A DNA stretch of 64,000 nucleotides from Sisyra terminalis (lineage: Eukaryota > Arthropoda > Insecta > Neuroptera > Sisyridae). This document shows positions 48,298 to 60,150 of the stretch, one piece after another. Where the stretch lies: NCBI GenBank assembly GCA_958496175.1, contig OY292280.1:5208001-5272000 (forward strand), read 5' to 3'. The notes beneath the pieces are model-generated. The model saw only the letters and a program-made list of their open reading frames with translations. It ran no database searches and had not been told where the DNA came from. The position numbers and the translations under genes are program-made. Within the stretch, counting starts at the first letter, position 1; each line of letters begins with the position of its first letter.

Positions 48298-49435
48298 ATC
48301 CCAATTAGCTAGCTAGTACCCAAAAAAATAACTACCATGTCGAAATTTTCGAGGAGGGAATTTTTGGGAACTAATTGCCTATCTCGCTCGTTCTTCTCTT
48401 ATTTATTCTTCATGGAATATTCTCAACTCATTACCTATGTTTTTTTTTTTAATTCAAATTTATTTTCTCAATTAGTACACAAATATGTAACAGTATAGAA
48501 AAGTGGCCTTAATTAATTATGATATTATTTTTATGGCAACCCTGGCAGAAATATGGAAGTAGTTGTTCAGGAAATTTTCGAACAAATATTTTCACCAGGA
48601 AAAGCATCTGTGATGTTAGTTTTCGTCAAGCATGTAGTACAGAAATTGGTACTTATTGAATTATAAAATATTTAATTTCAAATCTCATTCTTACTATAAT
48701 TTGGGAGTTGAAACTCTTAATTCAGACTTCCTAGACAAAAATTCCAGTTATCCAAATCGATTAAACTCCAATATTTCAAAACGTCAATTCTATTTATTCT
48801 AAACATCCTTGTTAGGTCTAAGTTTAACTATCTCACGGTTTTTTTTTAAATTCTGCAAAAATAAAAACAATTAATAGATAATTCATATTTGGTATATATT
48901 CCGTTATATTTGGGCATGTCTAAAGTATTATAAAAAAAAAGGATTTTTAGGTACTAACTTTGACAGTTAGCATAAAAGAACGACTTATATTGAAGTTCAA
49001 TTCAGTGTTAAAAGTTTTGGTGTTTAGGAAAGCCAAATGGTCAGAGCTTCTCAGAAGCGGCACCTAGATGGCGCTGCACCAAAATTAAGCTTCGCCATCT
49101 TAATTTGCAAAATGTATGCGTAGATAAAGGAGCCATTTTAAAATTGAAACGAATTTACTAATTTCATCAATTAATTATGGGTATTAATTCAGAAAAAACT
49201 AGCATTTATTGTAGATAAATTGTTACAAATATAAATTGTCGCTAGTATTTGGTAGTTCTATAGGCAAAATAAATGTTTTTAAAAAGAGAGGGCACTAGGC
49301 TTTATCTCAATACACGTTTTTGCCATCCATTTGAATTGAAGTTCTATAGTCTTTTTTTTCTGCTGGTAACCTATAATACTCAAGGCTTATAAATTACACA
49401 GGTTGTTCCATTTAAAAGAGAAAATGACGTCATCC
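48298..49435. other. Intergenic, nothing recognised
   Basis: AT-rich. CACCTAGATGGCGCTGCACC at 49061 is a common insect intergenic word. Confidence 0.4.
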
Positions 49436-49690
49436 AAAGCAAGGGGATTCAGGATTTTTTTCTGGGGGGGGGCACAATATAATCTTTTATCATCTTTTAA
49501 TTCCAGCCAGAAATAGACTAGAGTTACCCTAATACACTTTCTGTTACTTTATTCATATATTTTCACAACCCTAATAATTTGATTTGCTTCTAAATATGAT
49601 GTACTGTTATGGAATCTTCACAGTACACAAAAATACCCTGGGCACGTGCCCCCCCCCCTAAATCCCCCCTTGATCCGAAGTATTTTGAAC
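49436..49690. mobile_element. Family I remnant (hAT-like), second copy
   Basis: Begins AGCAAGGGGATTCAGGATTT followed by a run of G, then AATTCCAGCCAGAAAT as in element D. The right side has a C run and CCCCTTGATCC, a plausible inverted end. Confidence 0.45.
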
Positions 49691-49710
49691 TGTAAATTAG
49701 TTTGAATATA

Positions 49711-49937
49711 CAGTGTAAACTCACTAATCCGGCACTATCGAAAACCGGATGGTGTAAAAACCGGATTATTGGAATGTTCGGATTACTGGATTATAGTGAA
49801 AAAGTCATAGGTAGTGAATAAAATAAAGCATTTCATAGAGGGAATAAATGTAGAGAGGCGAGGGAGGCGTGGGCTGAGGGTGCCGGATTATTGGAAGTGC
49901 CGATCTATCGAAGTGCCGGATCAGTGAGATTATTCTG
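49711..49937 (+). mobile_element. Family B MITE, copy 11
   Basis: Ends CAGTGTAAACTCACTAATCC and GTGAGATTATTCTG with flanking TA. Confidence 0.86.
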
Positions 49938-50219
49938 TATATACGTTTTGAATAAATGTACGTACGATTTTGATAACTCTTGGTAGTATTAGTAACAATA
50001 TTGAAAATGACGTTTTCAAACATTGGAATTTTCTCGGTTGGAAAAACGAGAGCCATTATCTAGCTGAAGGGTATAGAGCACAATTTGGTGGAGGACCCGA
50101 TATAAAATTATTATTTCCGCAATGGGTCAAAGGAAATGTTTAATAGTAAAGTAATAGCAATAATTACACATAGGTGGCCTCACGATCGTATATGTCTGAT
50201 AAGGTAATATAAAAGGAGG

Positions 50220-51030
50220 TATTCCCACGGGCTGTTAACTGTCTAAGAATAGCCCAACTTGATAGAATAATTGTGGAATAGCTGTATAGAGTGTTTGCTG
50301 CAGGTAGAAAGAGATAGAAATTCCGAAATTCTATCTCTTTCTACCTGCAGCAAACACTCTATACAGCTATTCCACAGTGTATACAATATATAAAATATAT
50401 TGCAGTCCAATTTATGTAGTATAATTTAACATAATAATATACAAATTTAATATAATAATATACACATTTAATATAATAATATATAAACTTAACATAATAA
50501 TATATAAAAATCATACCACCAACATAAATTTGAACAGAAGTTCAAACAAAAATATTCGTGACGTATTGCCCAGATACGTATTTCGATTGCCAAGCAATCT
50601 TCCTCCATCAAGTGAATCATCACAAAGCAGTTACGGAGTGATCCAAACTACTTGATGACCACTGATGAAGATTGCTTGGCAATCGAAATACGTATCTGGG
50701 CAATACGTCACGAATATTTTTGTTTGAACTTCTGTTCAAATTTATGTTGGTGGTATGATTTTTATATACTATTATGTTAAGTTTATTTATTACTATATTA
50801 AATTTGTATATTATTGTATTAAATTTGTATATTATTATATTAAATTTGTATATTATTATGTTAAATTATACTACATAAATTGGACTGCAATATATTTTAT
50901 ATATTTTATACACAGTATAACCGTTCAAAGTCAGCGGAAAAAATCTTATTTTGAGCTATTCCACAATTATCCTATCAAGTTGGGCTATCCTTGTCTCGTT
51001 TTTGAGAGTTAACAGCCTCTGGGTATTCCA
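50220..51030. repeat. Hairpin repeat split by family C
   Basis: Left arm 50220-50322, centre near 50328. The right arm is broken into 50332-50376 and 50954-51024 by a family C element. Arms share CTGTTAACT, AGCCCAACTTGATAG and GTTTGCTGCAGGTAGAAAGA. Confidence 0.88.
50377..50953. mobile_element. Family C, copy 9 (nested)
   Basis: Flanked by a perfect 12-bp duplication AGCTATTCCACA (50365-50376, 50954-50965), confirmed by the intact left arm. The left end is truncated at GTGTATACAATATA, the right end is full (CTTATTTTG). The long duplication and one-sided truncation point to target-primed retroposition, as for Penelope-like elements. Confidence 0.9.
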
Positions 51031-51200
51031 ATCCTGCATTGTATTATGGGAAATGTGTCAAGATGTGGCGCCGCCACAAGTGTGTCTAGAGTAGTAACTA
51101 ACCGACACTATGTTCTTTTAACTGTTAAAGTTAGTACTCCAAAGACAGTTGTGGCGGCGCCACATTTACCATCAGGTATTGCAGAATTGGAATACCTTTA
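51018..51200. repeat. GC-rich hairpin with self-palindromic arms
   Basis: Outer arms GGTATTCCAATCCTGCA and its inverse. Inner arms TGTGGCGCCGCCACAA (51064) and TTGTGGCGGCGCCACA (51148) are inverted copies, and each is itself nearly palindromic. A small MITE is likely. Confidence 0.7.
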
Positions 51201-52275
51201 TATTAGCTTAATGTTGCACAGGCCTGGATTGGAAACCTACAATTCTAGATAATAGTTGTTCTAATTGAATTTTTTTTTTTTAAAGAACCTTGCAAGAATT
51301 CTCAATACAGTAATAGGGAATATTTGCGCTTAAAAACATATGTAATTTTATTTATTTTTAAATATACAACTAACAAAAATATTTGTACTTTTTAAGAAAC
51401 CATCAAGATGGATTTGAAGTTAAGATGTTAGTACTGAGAGAAGATATAGTCGAATCTATTGGGCTTTTGGGATCCAGTTTCAAGTTGAGGGATTTCCGAT
51501 ATTTCATGTCTTTTTTGACCATGACTCGAGCACGAATTTATTTGTTCCCGATTTAAGTAAATGAAAATGGTCTTTTACTAAAAAAAACGAGGTAAAAGTT
51601 ATTCTAGTCGAATAAATCGACGTTGTTGAAACACAATGTAATTATTGATTCTTACGAATAGTTCACGATTTTTCTTCAAATTTTTTTGTTCATTTTTTTT
51701 TTAATGTGATAATATTCATGAGTGTACCATCACCTACCTACCTTTGGTATTTGATTATTTTAAGCTAAGTGATGTTTCAATTAATTGACTATCGTAGAGT
51801 TATCACACGTGGGAGATAGAAAGTCAATTTTTCATATGATTTTGGCGCGAAAATCAATTTCGATTGTTGAAAAATCATAAACAATATGTCATAATTGTCC
51901 GTGAACACTTTCTCATCTCTTGCGTTCCTCTAGACAATTATTTAGTTTTAAGTTTCGATTTTTAAGATTTTTTTTTAGCAGTTAAGATTTAGTTTTAGTT
52001 ATGGATTTTTATATTTTTTGCTTGATTATCAAACGTATTTTCCCATACACTACGTTTTCCGATAACAAATTTATCATCAGCACAATTTGTTTTGATACTT
52101 AACCATTTTAGATTATTTTATATACGATTCAATCAAATACGTCATTATCATTTGAAAAAGTCGATTATTTATTCATTATTTTATACGTATTGCATTTTAT
52201 TTGCTTCAAAAAAGGCCTCAATATTTGGTCATTTGGATAGTCGGCGCTAAAGTGAGCATAAGTTTTATGAAACCC
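51201..52275. other. Intergenic, nothing recognised
   Basis: AT-rich, no coding signal seen. Confidence 0.4.
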
Positions 52276-53337
52276 TAGTAAACGATAATTCGACTTTAAT
52301 GCTTGTGATGTCATATAGTGACGGTTCTATCCGATGTTTTCCGATCACACGTAATGCATGTTTATAATACAATCGGAAATCATTAGAATACCCGATATTC
52401 CTCAAAACAATCTATATATAATGTATAATCTAAAGGCCTATAACCGTAGTAAACGATAATTCGATTTTAAGGGGTCATATACAGTTAGAAGGCCGAAAAA
52501 TAGCGAATTTTCCAGATTTTTTTCAGAGAAAACTTTTCAATTAATTGATCTAAAAATTTGTACACATATTATGGTATCTTTTAACTGTATTTTAAGAGTT
52601 GGTATTAGTAAAAATATTTATTTGGAAAGCAGCTACAGCTGATTTCCGGGAGCTCCTCTAAAAAAAGACGTTTTGCGGTGACCACTGTATCTCTGAACTG
52701 GTCTTGAATTTAAAAAACCAAACAGATTTCGTTAAAGTAATGTTAAATCTAATAATTAATCGAAGGAATAAGCAAAATATTTTTTTTTTGACAAAATGGC
52801 GGTTTCTCAAAAAAAAAAATCGATTTTTGACTAAAATTTCGGCCTTAAATTGTTTATAAAAAAAAATATTTATCCGTGAGAAAAAATCTTCGATTAATTA
52901 CTAAAAAATATATTTAAGAAGCTCCTGTTAAAATTTGAGACTAATCGGTTCAGCCGTTTTCGCGTAATGTTGGTCACCGACTTTGAAATCGCCATTTTGA
53001 GAAAAACGCGTTTAAAGTTTGAAAATCACTTTACATAGGATGAAATTTTTTTTTTCAAATTTGAGTGTAACTTCGAAAATATTCACCGGAACGATATGAA
53101 ATTTTCTGTATGTATTCTTAAATATGTGTACATTAAGAAAAAAAAATAAGAAAAAAACGATTTTTTGAAAATTCTAACTGTATATAACCTCTTAATGGTT
53201 GTGATGTCATATAGTGACGATTTTATCCGATGTTTTCCGATCACACGTAATGCATGTTTATAATACAATCGGAAATCATTAGAAGACCCGATATTCCTTA
53301 AAACAATCTATATATAATGTATAATCTTAAGGCCTAT
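52276..53337 (+). repeat. Tandem duplication, second copy split by element H
   Basis: Unit of about 170 bases from TAGTAAACGATAATTCGA to TAATCTAAAGGCCTATA. Copy 1 is 52276-52443; copy 2 is 52447-52470 plus 53192-53337, interrupted at TTAA. Confidence 0.93.
52471..53191. mobile_element. Element H, TTAA-type
   Basis: Ends GGGGTCATATACAGTTAGAA and TTCTAACTGTATATAACCTC, TTAA on both sides. The uninterrupted tandem copy (CGACTTTAATGCTTGTG at 52291) is the empty site, so TTAA duplication is directly visible. Contains GAGAAAAACGCGTTTAAAG near 53000, as in families A and G. Confidence 0.93.
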
Positions 53338-54680
53338 ATCTTACATAAATATCACAGCAAAACTGTCGAATTATTGCGAGATTATTTGGTGCATTTAATA
53401 AAAAAAAACAACAAGTGCTACAAGCTCATTTTTGATATCCATGTCCTACAATAACGCCTAATTTTGAAGCTAACAATTCGAGATCCTTCCATAAATTATG
53501 TAACAATTAAAATTATTTTGTTCTGTAAATGATACTAAGCCTAAAATCGGCAATAATTTAATCTCATTTGCTTTGTGTTCATATTTTTCTTAAGATTAGC
53601 AAAATTTCATACAGGACAAAGTGTATAATCATGGAATAGGTAGGGTAATGTATAATAAGGAATTCCAATATTACGATGCATTTTTTTTATATATAAATAT
53701 CGGCCATCAGGATCTAGGTCCTATAATATATATGGAGTTGGGTGTTTTTTTTTTTTGACTTTTTTTTTTGGTCCCATCGTGAAATTTTGTTGGAAATACC
53801 AAAAAAAATTCTCTGAAAGTTGGAGCCCTTAATATTAATTTTAAGTCCTCGACCAAGACGTGTAAAGATTTCCCATTGAAAATACACGGAAACTCTGATT
53901 TTTTATTTTTGAATTTCTATATCTCAGCGGCATTTCATGGGATCGCTTTTATCGAAGATGGTTTTTCTCAGAATTAAACGCTCTACAAAAGTGCCCATTG
54001 CGACAAAGTCGTAACTCACACCGGTGAGGTAGTACAGGCCACTGAACCTGATTTTTCCATAAAATTCGCGTTTTTTTGCATTTATCTCGTAAATAACAAG
54101 AGCTACGGAAAAAATATAAATGAAAAACTTGTAGAGAATTTGATTTCCTACAAAAAAGGTCCTGTAAACCAAATCGCTGAGATCAATATTAAACGAGATA
54201 TTAAGCCTTGAATTGATTTTTCTGTGAAATTTTTGCCGATCATTGATTTAAACTTATTAAAATGAAGAAATAAAATCATACATTGCCAGATTGGAATTCC
54301 TTCTTATATATTATCTTAAGAATGGGGAAAATTTCATTTACCATCAAGGAATGATAATTGTTATTCATCAAAAAGCCTATGCACTTATGTTTGCCTATAT
54401 GTTTCTTTATGAAAATAATATTTTTAGTAGAAAAAAAAAACTATCGATTTTCAACAACGAAACATTAATAAGTTTAGGAAACAAGTCATTTTTTGTTACA
54501 TAATTTGTGAACTTATTTTAATGGAAAACGAAGCATTTTAATCACTGCCGGAAAAAAAAAACGTTAATATTTATGGATTTTGCATTAAAATTGTTTAAAA
54601 TATTATAATAACATTTCGATATTGCCTTAGATAGTTCTTTTTATTTTTAGTCTGATTTTTTTTACATATTTTTGCAACTG
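53338..54680. other. Intergenic, AT-rich, possible repeat
   Basis: 53740-54250 has words in the style of repeat E (CTACAAAAAAGGTCCTGTAA). No gene recognised. Confidence 0.35.
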
Positions 54681-54872
54681 CAGTGTAATCTCACTAATCC
54701 GGCACTATTAAAAACCGGATTACTGGAATGTTCGGATTACTGGATTATCGTAAAAAAGTCACAGATAATGAATAACATAAAGAGGGAATAAATGTAGAGG
54801 GGCGTGGGCGGAGGTTGCCGGATTATTGGACGTGCCGATCTATCGAAGCGCCGGATTAATGAGATAATACTG
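54681..54872 (+). mobile_element. Family B MITE, copy 12
   Basis: Starts CAGTGTAATCTCACTAATCC and ends ATGAGATAATACTG; internal deletions make it 192 bases long. Confidence 0.85.
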
Positions 54873-57018
54873 TAAGTCGATTTTTTTAAATTCGTCTCAA
54901 ATAAAAATCATAATAGCGGAATGCACCTGAAGTCTTCCCAGAACCTTATCTTCGCCTTTTAACTCCATGTTTGTAAAATCGCAATCGACAGTCAATTGTT
55001 TTTGGTCTATTTTTTAATTTTGCAAAAATAAGATTAAGTACCTTATTTTTAATATACACAATTCAAAAAAAAATTGGCGTTTATTGTGCAATTTAAAGCA
55101 ATACAGTGTCAAAAAAAAAAACGCAATCAAAAGCATTTTACGTACAAGAGACCTTAAATACAATCGATTTTTAAATCAACCTAATTTGGCGCCATTTTCT
55201 TTGTAAAAACGGCAATACTTTTGGGACAAATAGAAAGCCCCTTGTTGGTCCAACATATATTTTCTAGCTTAAATTTAGTATGTCGTTAACTAATTAACGA
55301 TGCCTAAATATACAGTGTCCTATTGCAGCTATGTTAGCTACACTTATGTACACTAAACTACACTACTGTGGTACTCATAGATATTAGTGTATATAATGGC
55401 AAACTAAATAGGACACCCTGTAACTGTGTACATTTTGAAGAAAGTAATACTTATATTAATCTAATGGTGCCCAAAATTATAAAAACCAAAAAAAAAAAAA
55501 ACTAATTTTATTTTTTTTTTTTAAGTTATTTAAGTTAGTGGTTAATCGTAGTAAATCTGACTGAGCTAAGCTGTTTTTCTTCAGTCCCATCAAAAATAAC
55601 TCTTTGGTTGAATTTCAAAAAAGCTGCCATAGATGGCGTTTTGAAAGAAATTTTCATTGCAAATCTGCATTTTTTTACTGGATATAGTTGATGTAAGGAA
55701 ATGCACTAATTGTGCCGTGAATTGTATTTTTGTCAAAGAATACTTTCTGTACAAAAAAAAATAAATAAATAAAATGCAATAAAACTTAAATTATATACAG
55801 TGAAACTAACGCGCATGCGTAATGGGCGTGGTAATCAAAGCGTTTAATTTTTAATGGGAATATAAAAGCCATGATTCAGAAAATGTTACGAAATGATGTC
55901 ACACAGCAACTGTTGAGCCAAATACGAATCAAAAATATCACAAAATTGTCAATTTCATTAGCAGTTGAGGTGCCTTTTATCGTAAACCCCTCTTGAATTT
56001 CACTATTTTCTCACCGGATTTTTCATTGATTTTCGAGTTTTTCTTTGTAGTTTAAAAAAAATAATTATTTTCCCATCGTTATATTAATTGGCCACGTTGT
56101 TTGCAACACTTACTATGCATTGTTGCCAATTTGCGTATTTTCCGGCTTCGCTTGGTACCGGTGATCTCATGGCGGCAACGTGGCCATCTACAGTGATATT
56201 TCGCTGTTTTTTTTACAGCGATTCGGTTCTTCCTATTTTAATTTGTGTGACACAAATTTGATGCCGCGAAATTCAAATAATTTGTATAATCAAATATTGA
56301 GTATAAAAAAGTTGTATTAAAAAAATTGTATTAAAAAAAAAACTATAATTAGAAAAGATTTAAAGTAAATTACAATTTATCAAAGATTTGTGAAAGAGTA
56401 ATGTAATAGTAATAAAAAATATGATGAAAACATTGATAGCAATTTTTAAATGTGTAGAAAGATTATTAAAAAAGAATCATGCCATGTCTTCATCTCTTTT
56501 TGTTACGATTTAATAAGTTATTTTGTAAACTTTTTACTGAGAAAATTGCATAAATGGTGCATAGCATTGCAAATATACACGTACATAAATATAAAAATTA
56601 TAAAAAGGAAAAACAATAAAAATATTTTAAGAAGGAAATATGTATTCGTACTTTCTTCAAATTACTAATTATAATTTCATTGTACGATGAACTGATTAAC
56701 TTGATTTGTGAAAAATATTATCATAAATATTAAAATGAATACAAAATGTATTTGATATTTTTTTTTACCTCTTTCCCATGTAGCTTTTAATCACACAATT
56801 TCACCCTTCCTAATTTCCATTTAAGCTTTTTAGAATACTGAAGACAAAACATAACATTCATGTTCTGTATATACCCTAACAGGCAAAAGTCCCTTTTTGA
56901 ACATTCAAATCTGGCAACGTTGCATTTTTTACTTTTTGCAATTTTTTTGTTAATTTCATTTCTAATATTGGACTTGAGCCCTTTGTGGTATCATCCAAAA
57001 AGTTTAAATGCCATTTTC
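54873..57018. other. Intergenic with one small MITE
   Basis: 55312-55431 is a short element with inverted ends ACAGTGTCCTATT and AATAGGACACCCTGT next to TA, mariner-like. 56885-56935 is a family F end fragment. 56070-56210 is less AT-rich but not recognised. Confidence 0.45.
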
Positions 57019-57640
57019 GGCTCAAATCTATTTTAGCACACCCACAATCTGGCAACGTTATTAATCTTAAAAAATTCAACTATGGTCCACTATCGTCCAT
57101 TTTTCGGTAAAACAAAAACTTTAATTAATAAAGATTATTTACGTTTGAAATATAATGATTTATTGGCATTGAAATATTGCAGTTATTATCAAAATAAGAT
57201 TTTTTCGCTGACTGAACAGTTATACTGTGTATACAATATATAAAATATATTGCAGTCCAATTTATGTAGTATAATTTATTATAATAATATATAAAAATCA
57301 TACGACCAACATAAATTTGAACAGAAGTTCAAACAAAAATATTCGTGCCCAGATACGTATTTCGATTGTCAAGCAATCTTCATCAGTGGTCATCAAGTAG
57401 TTTGGATCACTCCGTAACTGTTTTGTGATGATTTACCAACGAATCCACCAATGAATCATCACAAAGTAGTTACGGAGTGATCCAAACTAATTGATGACCA
57501 CTGACGAAGATTGCTTGGCAATCGAAATACGTATCTGGGCAATACGTCACAAATATTTTTGTTTAAACAGTATAACTGTTGAAAGTCAGCGAAAAAATCT
57601 TATTTTGATTAAACAAAGTGTGCTTAACTACACTTGAGTC
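57019..57640. mobile_element. Family F MITE, copy 3, split by family C
   Basis: Left end GGCTCAA...TTTAGCACACCCACAATCTG; a matching right end GTGTGCTTAACTACACTTGAG is at 57618-57638. Family C occupies 57195-57607 between them. Confidence 0.7.
57195..57607. mobile_element. Family C, copy 10 (nested)
   Basis: Starts TCAAAATAAGATTTTTTCGC and ends AAATCTTATTTTGA; both inverted halves with a shortened middle. Confidence 0.85.
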
Positions 57641-58494
57641 CAAATTTCAAAAAACCCTTATAAACATAACAAATGTAAACGTGGTATCTTTTCGGAAAAA
57701 TTTGCACAGCATGTACGTATGGACTTTCGATTGGAATCTCTGCATCTGAAGTTTGTTCAATTGTTCAGTTTCCATGTACTCAATTTCATCATTTATGCTT
57801 GAAATATCAACAGCAGTAAGTTCTTAAGCCAATTTTTTAGTTTTCGCTTTTTACAAACAATTTTTTATTTGTTAATAATTCGGATTGTTTCGAATTTTGA
57901 ATTAAGACATCTCTAAATTGCGATTCGAATTTTGTTGGAAGCTATGAGTACATCCTTCTGACTTACAGGTGGCACTAAAATCTTAAGGTGGTTTAATTGA
58001 CATACATGTCAAGAGTTCACACGTTCTAGCGTAGATGGAGAGACGTCATATGTCAATTTGACAGCTAATTTTTGAAAGTTGTTATTTTATGATTGACTTT
58101 AGTTTATCCAAATAAATTTAATTTTTAACGTTATGATTGTTTAAATTGATGGTCAGTGTTGCATTTAAACTTCATCAAATCTGAATCAAACCAAATAAAT
58201 GTGAAACTAGTAATTTTTATTGTATAATTGTAGGTATAGGCGCAATGTTTACATAAGGATATATGTACTTTCTGTTAATTTTGTAGATATTTTCCAACGT
58301 TTAACTAACTAATGAACGACAAGAATTATATATTTTTAAAGAGAAATCATGCAGAGAAGAATCTATTCAAACCATCTGCAAATATAAGCCACTGGGACTG
58401 CAGCATAAGTATTGTGAATATCAGAGGAATATCTTCAACCACAAGTCTTGACAGCACGGGATAAACAGGACCATAATAATACATCAAGTTTTAA
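57641..58494. other. Intergenic, nothing recognised
   Basis: No coding signal or repeat family seen. It could hold upstream parts of the candidate transcript at 59571. Confidence 0.35.
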
Positions 58495-59203
58495 GAGTGG
58501 ATCACCGTCAGAAAAAAAAAAAATCGAAATTTTTTTTTTTCATAAATGTCTTCTTATAACATTCAAGAATAACGTGTTAAAAGGATTGGAATAGCTGACT
58601 AATGTATTTTCACTGATAAAAATTGAATAAATTGATAATAACATAAAAAAATATCTTAAAAAAACTTTAAATGCGTTTTTCTCGAAATGAACTTTTTAAA
58701 ACTGGGAGACAAGATTTCTCAGAAACTATCCGACGGATTGACTTGAAACTGGAGAATGTTATAGTTCAACACGTCTTCTTGGTACTGAACCTCTAAAATT
58801 GGCCAAACCTCCCCCCCTCAAAGTGGGAGACGGGGAAAGGTCCAAAAAAAGGTCGTTTTTTTAATTTTTTTTCAAAGTCGCGCCATTTTGTGAATTTTCA
58901 TTTTTTTTTGGATTTTCGAGGTTCAGTACCAAGAAGACGCATTACCAAAAGCTACATTCTTTGGAAAATCATGATCCGACTTCCGGTTTCCGAGAAAACT
59001 TGTCTCCCGTTTGCCTTTTCATGTTTGAGGACCCTTTTTCAAAGCGCTGTAAAAGGGGGAGGGGGGGACATATCGGGGCAAATAAAAAAAAATAGTTCAA
59101 AACTTTAACTTTTACATGCCGAAGACCGTTTTTTAATATCTCTAAAAAAAAATGGCGGCAGTTTTAAAAGTCATTTTTTTTACGTTCTGACGGTGATCCA
59201 CCT
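58495..59203 (-). mobile_element. Family A TTAA MITE, copy 4
   Basis: TTAA on both sides (58491-58494, 59204-59207). Ends GAGTGGATCACCGTCAGAA and TTCTGACGGTGATCCACCT, each with one change from the consensus. Confidence 0.92.
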
Positions 59204-59570
59204 TTAATTACCGAAATAGGCATAATAGCGCCCAAAACGATGGTTGTATTTGTAAATTCTTCTCATGGAAAGCTGATTTATGCAATACAGTTAAGAATGA
59301 TTCAGTTTTAAATGGGCAGCATGTTTCTGCGAAAAAAACCATCTCTTATATCCTTTTTATGTACTTGAAAATTGTCCTTTTTGAAACCTTGAAAAAATAA
59401 CCCTTATCAGGAAAATCAATCTCGTAGCTATCCGTTTTTTAATAAATGCAGAAGTTTAGCAACATTGTTTCAATTATGTAAATGGACTGCGCCGAATGTT
59501 CCCTAGTATACAAGGTAATATACTTAGAAAGTATAATTTGTTTAAATAATAATAAAATATATTTTTACAG

Positions 59571-60150
59571 ATCAAAATTACCAAGAACCTAAGGACTAAA
59601 AAATTGTTTTTGAGCTGAAGAATGTATCATCTTTTTGGGAGATAAATGATTGGTAAGTAGCTGTACTTTTGAGACCTCCAAATATTTTATTATTGATTTT
59701 TGATTATTTATTGATCTTTTCGTTCCAGAAGAAGCTGACCGATGACAACGGAGAATTATTCATTGGAGTTGAGATGTTCATCATTTCCAAATGGACGTTT
59801 GAGGAATAAATGCGGATCGTTGGAGAATCATCAATCAAATTCCTGTGGGATATCATTTCCACAATTGATATCTACCAAGAAGATTACTAATGGATTTACT
59901 ACAACAATCTGTGCTGTAAATTGTGTTTTAATAATTCAGTGAATGTGAAGTGATAAAGTGGTTTAAGTGATAAATAGTGAAAATATCTGAAAAATCAAGA
60001 AAATTTTATTAACTTAATAATTCTATATGATTGTAATAATTGATACTTTTACATAAATTATATAAACTATTGTAATAATGGAAAAACGAATATTGTATTA
60101 TGTTATAAACTGAATTGATATTTATCATTAATAAATTAATTTTAATAGAA
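59571..60150 (+). ncRNA. Candidate spliced transcript, probably non-coding
   Basis: Acceptor TTTTTACAG before 59571, exon to 59652, GTAAGTAG donor, 76-base intron, acceptor CGTTCCAG before 59729, then an exon to about AATAAA near 60130. The splice sites and intron size are good. The only open frame in the last exon (59742-59942, 66 codons) has no recognised domain and is preceded by stops. It could equally be a small unknown gene or chance. Confidence 0.25.

Noticed and set aside
50662..50709. Family C hairpins as a canonical hammerhead
   Set aside because: The core has one extra base before stem II and two before stem III, and no stem I forms with the flanks, so I report it only as hammerhead-like.
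53924..54172. 82-codon minus-strand frame
   Set aside because: Sits in an AT-rich, repeat-like region; sequence composition is that of translated A/T runs and no domain is seen.
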